Shown: positions 6,997 through 12,950 of the stretch, one piece after another
How positions within the stretch are numbered: position 1 is the first letter of the stretch
How the letters are laid out: each line of letters opens with the position of its first letter
Assembly: GCA_002179805.1 (NCBI GenBank)
Contig: NAVB01002270.1
Location: forward strand, 1-12,950
Direction: 5' to 3'
Source of the DNA: Acanthamoeba lenticulata
Lineage: Eukaryota > Discosea > Longamoebia > Acanthamoebidae
DNA length: 12,950 bases
Position numbers and translations under genes: made by a program
The notes under the pieces: model-generated
Database searches by the model: none
Told to the model about the DNA's origin: nothing
Seen by the model: the letters and a program-made list of their open reading frames with translations, nothing else

Positions 6997-7502
6997 TTAA
7001 ACAACGTCGTCGTTGAGCTCGTGGGGCTCGTTGAGAGCCGAGGCAAAGTAGCGGAGCAGCTTGGTGAGCTTGGGCCGCTTCTTGGGGTCGGCGTCCCAGC
7101 ACTCGTTGATGAGCTGCTCCAGCACCGGGTCCGTCTTGGGCGGGATCTTTGGCCGCACGCCCTGCGAAGATTTATGTGTGTGTGTGTGTGGTGTGTGAGA
7201 CGTGCGTCAAGCCTGAGAGCTCTCAGCCTTTGCAGTCGACCCGAAAGAGACGCACCTTGAGGACTTCGGTGACGACGTGGAGGAAGGTCTGGTCGCCGTA
7301 GGGCACCGCTCGCGTCAACAACTCCCTGCAAGGTTTGTGCCATGGCATGTGTGTGAGCGGCCATGAGCGCACGCGCGTGTGTGCACTCTCGGTACCAGAG
7401 GATCATGCCAAAGCTGTAGATGTCGGCCTTTTCGTTGTACTCCTCCCCGCGGATCACCTCCGGCGCTGCACACACGCATAAGCGTCAGCAGGAGAAGGAG
7501 AA

Positions 7503-7538
<36 letters not shown>

Positions 7539-9589
7539 CGGCCAAGGGAGGGGCCGGACCGGTCCACGAGGGCGTGCCGCATCGGGTCATGGTGGCGTTC
7601 TCCTCGCGCAGGCGCGCGAAGCCAAAGTCGCACACCTTCACGTTCCAGTTCTCGTCCACGAGGATGTTTGACGACTTGAGGTCTCGATGGATGATCACCT
7701 GCATTCATGTGTTGATGACGTAAGCAACGCCGGGGGGAGGCTGACGTCAGCATGCGCTGGCATGATGTGCGTGTGTGCAGCGGGGATGACGTCAGCACGT
7801 ACGGGCTCGAGGGTGTGGAGGTAGCGCAGGGCGAGGCCGATGCACTTGGCCATGCTCATGCGCAGGTTCCACGGGATCTGGATGGTCTTGTCCCGCAGGA
7901 TGTCGCGCAGGTTGCCCCGCTGCATGTACTCGGTGACGATGCACAGGTTGGGCTGCTTGACGCAGGCGCCGATGAACATGACGATGTGCGGGTGGTGCAG
8001 CTCCGACAAAAAGGCCGCCTCGGCGCGGATCTCGAGCATGCGCTTCTCCGTCAGCTTCTGCTTGATGAACTTCTTCACCGCCACGTCCACGCCCTTCCAC
8101 TTGCCCTTGTACACGATGCCAAAGCTGCCCATCCCTGATGACGTCGCCGTAGTCGTCAGCGCCATGATGAGCACCATGAGCACGATGACGAAGGTGATGA
8201 AGGTGATGAAAAGGGGGGACGCACCGATTTGCTTGCCGAGCGTGATTTGCTTGAAGTCGATGATCCACCGACACAGGTTGGCCGACGCAAGGAAGGCCAC
8301 GTCGCTGTTGACCACCACAGGCATTTCGTGGGACCGCGACGTTGCTTCCCTCTCCTGCTAAAATTTTGTTTTTGTTGCGTGTATTTTTTTTTTTTTTTGC
8401 GGGATTTGGTTTGGAAAAAAAAATAGTTTCAAAAAAAAAACATACCGACAGAAAACCAGAGCTGTCTTTATCGTAGTGGCTCGAGCCGGTGGTCTCGCCT
8501 GCACCGGGGTGTGAGCTCGACAGTCATCCAACATCATCATAATCATCACAACGTTGATGATGTCGTCGACAGCAGATGCACACAAGGGAAAGGCGGGAGC
8601 GCACCAGCAAAGCGTGTGATGAGGCTCAGGGGTCGATATTCGTAGAGCTTGGTGATCGTCTGGCCGAGGTCGAACTTGCCTGTCATTAAAAAATAAGCAA
8701 ACAAACAAATATTTAAGTAAATTTCATGATAAAATCAGAAAAAACAAAACTAAGAAATAAGAAATCAAAAACTTGGGAGGCCCGAAATAGTACCGGCGCC
8801 GATGAAGCTGCCCAGGTCGGTCAGGTCGGACTTGGTTCTGCACTCGGCGTAGGCCTCGGGCGACAGCAAGATCTGCCCGCCCTTGGCCAGCGTGGTCACG
8901 TGCTTGGCACTGTGCGGTCGCGCGCACGCGGTAAGAATCTGAGGAATGCATGGAATCACACGTGTTTCTGGGCGTTCTCGACGGTGGTGACGACAACGTA
9001 CATGGACACGTGCGGGCCGATGTATTCGACACGCTTGGTGAGGGGGTCCTGCGAGTGCCGCGGCTCACCATAGTGGATGCCCACGCGCACACGCAGGCCC
9101 CTGAATATGGGCGTGTCCTGCGCGTCCCACTCCTGCACGGATGCGATGATCACCAACAAATATATTAATATAATAGAATATAGAAAATAGAACTCAATTA
9201 AACTTGAATATTGCGAAAAAAATAAACGTTATAAAAGTGGGGCTGGGCGGACCTCGGCGGCGTCGGGGTGGGCGAGAAGCTGAGGCGGCCAGTCGATCTT
9301 GATGAGGTCCTCCTGCAGCTTGGCGGCCCACTGCACGGCGTCGACCAGATGCTGGAAGGCGATGCAGAAGGAGCCCTCGCCGCCCACGGCGTGAGCCTCC
9401 CTGTTGAGCGTGACCTCGTGTCCTGTATGCATAAGTTAAGTCGCGATCACCGTCAGTCGCTTGGCCATATAAAGTCATTAAATGAAAAGCGAGCTCTCGA
9501 TGATTATACCGCCGTATCGGGCTAAGCTGGTCCGAATGTAGTCGTTGTGTAGAAGTGTGGCGTCCTTGACCGCCTCCGGACAGAATTCC
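6997..9589 (-). CDS. Cyclase-domain/TKL protein kinase, 5' end missing
   Basis: Twelve exons on the minus strand (9510-9589, 9253-9422, 9002-9132, 8794-8909, 8605-8679, 8446-8498, 8225-8354, 7803-8134, 7560-7698, 7396-7465, 7256-7325, 6997-7161) join in phase to give 509 residues and a TAA stop. Residues 1 to about 165 are the later part of a class III nucleotide-cyclase domain ([57 protein letters not shown]). Residues about 244-500 are a TKL kinase with every hallmark: IGMGSFG (251-257), AVK with Lys272, HRDLKSSN (366-373), DFG (386-388) and TAPE (408-411). The family occurs in Acanthamoeba, often as large receptors. The cyclase part lacks key residues and is probably inactive. No start or upstream exon with the first cyclase metal-site Asp was found before 9589; exon 1 starts in mid-codon after a good acceptor. 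Introns hold CA, GA and ATGA simple repeats. Confidence 0.88.
7175..7197. repeat. TG/CA microsatellite in kinase intron 11
   Basis: A TG run with one interruption lies within the intron 7162-7255. On the transcribed minus strand it reads as CA repeats shortly before the acceptor of the last exon. Confidence 0.9.
7504..7538. repeat. GA/TC microsatellite in kinase intron 9
   Basis: A GA run interrupted by AAAG lies within the intron 7466-7559. On the transcribed minus strand it is a long CT-rich tract that can serve as the polypyrimidine tract. Confidence 0.9.
8135..8224 (-). other. Stop-free 90-nt intron inside the kinase glycine loop
   Basis: The intron separates KQI-G from MGSFG. Its length is a multiple of three and it contains no stop in the reading frame. 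If retained it would insert about 30 mostly hydrophobic residues ([17 protein letters not shown]) in the ATP-binding loop. The sequence is built from ATGA/GTGATGAA-like repeats on the plus strand. Excision is the sensible reading because it restores a perfect glycine loop. Confidence 0.75.
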
Positions 9590-10258
9590 CTGCATTCCAC
9601 ACAAAAAAGATTTAAAAGAGTTTAAAATATTAAAAAACCAAAAGAGGAAGAAAAAAAGAGAGACACTTTGGCCAAAATATCTTCTACTATTGTTTTTAAT
9701 TTAAAATGCTCTGAGTTTCCTAGACCTTTCTATTAGCTCAGATGCAGCTCTTGTAGATGAAATGAAACAATTTTATAGCAGCATAAAGGCTTATTGCACA
9801 GAGAAAAAAGCTATAATGGATGAGCTGTTGGTTGAAATAGGTGATGTTTTTTATTTATAAAGTACTTGCATAGTGCTAATTAATTTGACAGCAATTACAT
9901 AAAACTTGTGCTTTTTTTATGCAATAGGTCTTGTACTTGTCTTTGTCCTTTCTTCATCTTACTCTTTGTTTTGTTGGTTTTATCAGTGTTGTTGCTCATA
10001 GTCTTATTGTTGCTGTGGCTGGACATGAAGAACTGGAGCAGCAATGACCCAGCCACCTTAAGGCAGCCCAAAAGCAGTAGCATCTTGCCCATCAGGGCCT
10101 GCAGGCCACCAAGCTAGCCAAGTGGACCAAGGCCATCAAGTGTACTTGCTGCACAAGACCCTCCGCCCAACTGCCCTGGCCATCCTTTCTTTCACTGCAA
10201 ACTCATGGTGCTGTCCTAACAGACTGTCTTGGTGCCAAGGTTGCATTCTTCAACCAGT
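9590..10258. other. AT-rich interval with no convincing gene
   Basis: The first part (about 9601-10020) is strongly AT-rich, unlike the GC-rich genes around it; from about 10020 the composition becomes mixed. On the plus strand 9705-9860 is open without an initial ATG and reads ALSFLDLSISSDAALVDEMK and onward in AT-rich codons. A 69-codon frame (9908-10117, plus) contains one hydrophobic segment (LLFVLLVLSVLLLIVLLLLW) that may be simple low-complexity translation. Around 10095-10150 a GC3-rich stretch reads GLQATKLAKWTKAIK on the plus strand and then breaks. I see no complete gene, RNA gene or terminal repeats. It may be a long intron, an insertion, or decayed sequence between the kinase gene and its lost 5' part. 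Confidence 0.5.
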
Positions 10259-11167
10259 TTAATCAGCTGTTTTCACTGTTGCTTGATCTGCTGCACGCCC
10301 TTCATCCAAACAGTCACTCTCAAAGTAGAGGTTGACCAACTCCAATGCATCCTGGGCAAAGCATCTTGTGTTGCCAGCTGCCTTGAGCAGAGCTCCCAGC
10401 ATGGCCTTGTTGAACATCATGCAAGACAGCATCCCAGTTAGACTCCTCCCAACCCAGCTGGTTGTTTGAGACTCCCTCCTTCTCATACTGTTGTTGCCAG
10501 GAGGCCCCACACGTGGCCCTTGCAGAGTCTTCGAACCATGGTGCCTACAGAAGAAAGACAAAAATAAAGAAACAAACAAACAAACTGCACTGCTGAAGAA
10601 ATACAAAAGGGTTGGGAGGAGGAGACAGGATGAACCTGGGCTGGGGTGGCAGTTGCTTGCCGACCCTCTCAAAGCTGGGCATCACATTGGGGTTGGGGCC
10701 TTGTCCGACCTGTGTCATGTTGGTGCGCGCCCAGAGCCTGCGTTGTAGCTGCGACAAGATGACTACACTTCCCAGTAAACCAAAAAGGCACAAACAGAGG
10801 TCGTACATGTCACGCATGGTAGCACCAAGCGGCGAGTTGAGCTGACTCAATCGTTCGTTGCATAAGCCCGACGCGAAACCAAGGCCGGTCAGCGCGGCCA
10901 TGGTCACAGTGGGTACGAAGAAGAGGGCTTGCGGCAGCGGGCCACAAAACGAAAATGACAAAGCTGTTTACAGACGGTTGGGGTGAGGTTGTACCGGTCT
11001 GCCCTGCGAGGTGATGTACTTGATGGTGTTATGCAGGCTGATGCTGCTGTAGTGCTGCTGCAGGAGTGAAGAGAAGCAGGTGTGCTTGGAGGGCTGAGGA
11101 TGTAGACCAGACCCTCCATCGTGGGGTGGGCTGGGTACACAGGGTAGTTGAGCCAGTCCCAGATGTG
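10259..11167 (-). pseudogene. Decayed gene for an unrecognised protein with two membrane segments
   Basis: Protein-like segments follow one another on the minus strand but in different frames. HIWDWLNYPVYPAHPTMEGL starts after a good acceptor at 11168. A second frame gives SLHNTIKYITSQGRP up to a GT donor at 10994. After an acceptor at 10964 come ALFFVPTVTMAALTGLGFAS and MYDLCLCLFGLLGSVVILSQ, both probable membrane segments, then GPNPNVMPSFER to a possible donor at 10664. From 10544 comes APWFEDSARATCGASWQQQ and SNNQLGWEESNWDAVLHDV. A frame change leads to FNKAMLGALLKAAGN and on to a TAA at 10259. At least two frame changes (near 11100 and 10425) are not explained by introns with standard ends, and no start is seen. 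I do not recognise the family. Sequencing errors instead of decay are possible. Confidence 0.5.
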
Positions 11168-11220
11168 CTGCAGCAGACAATGACCACCACACATGACACA
11201 CACAGGGAAGGGTTTCTGGC

Positions 11221-11238
11221 CCTAACGTAACCCTAAGA
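11221..11238 (+). repeat. Short telomere-like motif
   Basis: CCCTAAcgTAACCCTAAG contains two CCCTAA hexamers. It is far too short to call an interstitial telomere array and may be chance. Confidence 0.25.
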
Positions 11239-11298
11239 GGCTGAGAAAGAGGAGGACAAGGGGAGGAGGGGGAGGAGGAGGAGAAAGGAGAAAGGAGA
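11238..11298 (+). repeat. Polypurine tract
   Basis: About 60 bases are almost purely A and G on the plus strand (GAGG/GGAG/AAAGGAG units). The tract is in frame with the charged reading frame that follows, so it may encode its Glu/Arg/Lys-rich start. Confidence 0.8.
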
Positions 11299-12053
11299 AG
11301 TCTTCTAAGAAGAAGCCTGGACCGGCATTCGCCAAACTTCGCCTGAGTGTTGAACCCAAGTTCAAGGTGGTGAAGAATTGAGTCAACGTCAAGCCCAACA
11401 TCAAGAGCCTTGTCCGTGGCATCTACAAGCCAGGTGATGTCGACATCGCCTACATAGCGCAATGGCTCGCTTTCACGAGGAACGAGCAGAGGTTGAAGAA
11501 GGAAGAGAGGCTGCAGATGATGGAGGAAGCTAAGTGAGAACGAAAGCGCCAGCGTAGGGACAGGAGGAAGATGAGCAAGGCCACGAAGAAGACAACAGAC
11601 AAGGACAAGGAGCAGGAAGAGGAGGACGAACAAGAAGCGGAGCCGACGGACGATGAGGAAGAGGAGGCAAACGCCATCACAAACAAGCTGGCTGAGGTGC
11701 TGGATCGGTGTCTCTACTCGGTCATTTACCGGGAAGACGACGACGACAACAATGAGGACAATGAGGACGACGGCAAAGCGACACCCCAGTCGTGGGATGA
11801 TGCCCACACTTGTGACGCAGGGCCTGGCAAGGCCAACGTCATCTTGCTCAACTGTGTGTCACCGAAGCCGAGCTGGGCCAAGATCATGAAACTGCCATTC
11901 TTTCAACTTCGTCAATCGCCCAACAGATTTGCGACCAGCACATTGGGGCGCGAGTTGGCGCGTGCCCAAGTAGTAGGCCTCGCGCCCGGACCAAGCGCTG
12001 GGGGCTGCCGCAGGTGGGCCGCCAGCGGTCCTGCACAGCCCCGGTTTTCGTGA
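11238..12053 (+). pseudogene. Highly charged protein frame interrupted by two TGA codons
   Basis: After TAA stops at 11229 and 11235 one frame runs for 272 codons with only two internal stops, TGA at 11379 and TGA at 11535. The segments are a basic/acidic start (EKSSKKKPGPAFAKLRL), VNVKPNIKSLVRGIYKPGDV, IAQWLAFTRNEQRLKKEERL, then a K/R-rich and a long E/D-rich stretch (EQEEEDEQEAEPTDDEEEE) and NKLAEVLDRCLYSVIYRED. An ATG-started frame from 11571 to 12053 (160 codons) remains after the second stop, but its last third loses the coding look. At both stops a CGA arginine codon would suit the context (K-N-x-V and K-x-E-R-K-R). The most likely reading is a recent pseudogene; short introns, stop readthrough or sequencing error are alternatives. 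I do not recognise the family. Confidence 0.5.
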
Positions 12054-12228
12054 CTGGCCGCCCTCCAAATCGCGGAACTGGCGGCGTGCAAATGTCGGGC
12101 TGTGACACCAGCGCCGGCCACGTGTTCGCTTTTGTGTGTGTGTGTGTGTGAGGGTGGGGTGTTTTCAGAAACACAGAGACTAGAATAAGAGGAGAACATA
12201 GTAAGTTTGCTACTTTTAAAAAAAGGGC
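12054..12228. other. Spacer with TG microsatellite
   Basis: The 175 bp lie between the charged reading frame and the convergent TPR gene. They contain a TG run at 12133-12150 followed by a G-rich stretch. No gene is seen. Confidence 0.6.
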
Positions 12229-12950
12229 TTAACTTCTTGGCTGTTTGGAGGACGTTGCAGCTGCGGGTGGTGCCGATCGCGCTTTTTTCGCCGCGACTCG
12301 TTGTTTTTTTTCTTGGTCCTTCGATTCCATTTCGTGAAGCGTGGTGTTGAAGTCCGCAAGCTCCTTCTCCAAGCCCATACTTTTCATGGTCTGCCGCAGC
12401 GCATCCACGTCTGGCATCACACTGCCTGTTTCGTGTTGCCACTGGGTCTCAATCTCGGTCAACTTGTGCTCGGCGTGTTCCCACTTCGCGCGGTCGCCAA
12501 CTGCCTATTAAATGAGAGAGAGAGAGAGAGAGAGAAGAGGTTTAGGGAGAAGAGGGGGGAAGACTGTGGGGGTGGCATAGCACAAGGAGGAGCCTGACTT
12601 CATACCTTATAGCAGGCGGCCAAATTGCGCCAACAGAGAAGGGCATCCATACTGTCAGCGCTTTGGGTTCTTTCGATGTGCGGTAGGTTCTTCTCGAAGC
12701 AGGGCAGCGCCTCGGCGTAGCGATCGAGCTGGAGATAAAGTTCGCCTAGGCCATAGAGAGCATCGAGATAATCTTCGTCGTCATCACCAGCCGCACCGGC
12801 GGCCGTCGCATGGGCTTGGGCGATCTCGCAGGCATCACGCGCCAGGGGAAGCACTTGCTCCAGAAGCTGAGTGGCCTTCGCTTTCGAGAGCGTGTCATGC
12901 TCGTCGACGTACGCCTGGCGGCACTCGGCGATGTTCTTCAGGATGGTGCC
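12229..12950 (-). CDS. TPR-repeat protein, 3' end of gene (5' end outside window)
   Basis: Two exons on the minus strand, 12606-12950 and 12229-12504, are separated by a 101-nt GT-AG intron at phase 0. They give 206 residues from the right window edge to a TAA stop. The first exon has tetratricopeptide-type helices: a charged helix (ECRQAYVDEHDTLSKAK), then DYLDALYGLGELYLQLDRYA with EALPCFEKNL, and SMDALLCWRNLAACYK, which match the W/L-G-Y-A-F pattern of TPRs. The arrangement recalls kinesin-light-chain-like TPR proteins, but this is only a resemblance. The second exon is a charged probable helix or coiled coil ending in a K/A/P/S-rich tail (KKARSAPPAAATSSKQPRS). TPRs bind partner proteins; the partner is unknown. 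The intron carries a GA/CT microsatellite at its acceptor. Confidence 0.8.
12514..12535. repeat. GA/CT microsatellite at a splice acceptor
   Basis: A pure GA run lies within the intron 12505-12605. On the transcribed minus strand it is a CT run about ten bases before the acceptor TTTAATAG, so it takes the place of the polypyrimidine tract. Confidence 0.9.

Noticed and set aside
9194..9604. 136-codon minus-strand frame over the first cyclase exons
   Set aside because: It reads through two introns and uses a wrong frame for the cyclase; the spliced exons at 9510-9589 and 9253-9422 give the homologous sequence.
11221..11238. Interstitial telomere repeat
   Set aside because: There are only two hexamers with an interruption; such a match can occur by chance.
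10968..11807. 279-codon hydrophobic minus-strand frame
   Set aside because: Most of it is the antisense of the charged plus-strand frame, where GAG/AAG codons read as Leu/Phe. Only its last part coincides with the decayed membrane-protein gene.

Overview
The window looks like chromosomal DNA of a free-living amoeba, most probably Acanthamoeba or a close relative. The evidence is GC-rich coding sequence with strong GC3 bias, many short phase-consistent GT-AG introns (about 55-160 nt), a tyrosine-kinase-like (TKL) kinase joined to a class III nucleotide-cyclase domain, and F-box-like proteins made of ankyrin-type 'LQWARANGCPWD' repeats, a repeat type known from Acanthamoeba and its giant viruses. 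The introns and gene types argue against a viral or bacterial genome. All names rest on motifs read by eye; no database search was possible.

Layout, left to right: (1) 1-1295, + strand, the 3' part of an unrecognised five-exon gene ending in an overlapping TGA/AATAAA. (2) 1348-2661, - strand, an intact F-box-like/ankyrin gene (Ank1, 12 repeats). (3) 2805-3723, - strand, a six-exon Rab7-like GTPase (RabA). (4) 3724-4028, a divergent intergenic region. (5) 4029-5252, + strand, a second intact F-box-like/ankyrin gene (Ank2, 12 repeats). (6) 5287-5613, - strand, a broken ankyrin remnant (Ank3). (7) 5955-6913, + strand, a second six-exon Rab7-like gene (RabB). (8) 6997-9589, - strand, twelve exons of a cyclase-TKL kinase whose 5' end is not found. 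(9) 9590-10258, an AT-rich stretch with no convincing gene. (10) 10259-11167, - strand, remains of a two-membrane-segment protein with frame breaks. (11) 11238-12053, + strand, a highly charged reading frame broken by two TGA codons. (12) 12229-12950, - strand, the 3' end of a TPR protein gene.

The main structural feature is a large inverted duplication centred near 5262. A divergent pair (Rab7-like gene facing one way, F-box/ankyrin gene facing the other, with a shared upstream block) is present twice, head-out and tail-to-tail: RabA<-/->Ank2 and Ank3<-/->RabB. The second ankyrin copy has decayed. Both Rab copies keep the same exon structure, but RabB has lost the C-terminal double cysteine that RabA keeps. 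Ank1 is a third copy beyond RabA and has recently exchanged sequence with Ank2.

The kinase gene pairs an intact kinase domain with a cyclase domain that lacks key catalytic residues in the part visible. The 9.6-12.1 kb interval is a zone of decayed or rearranged sequence between two well-formed genes.
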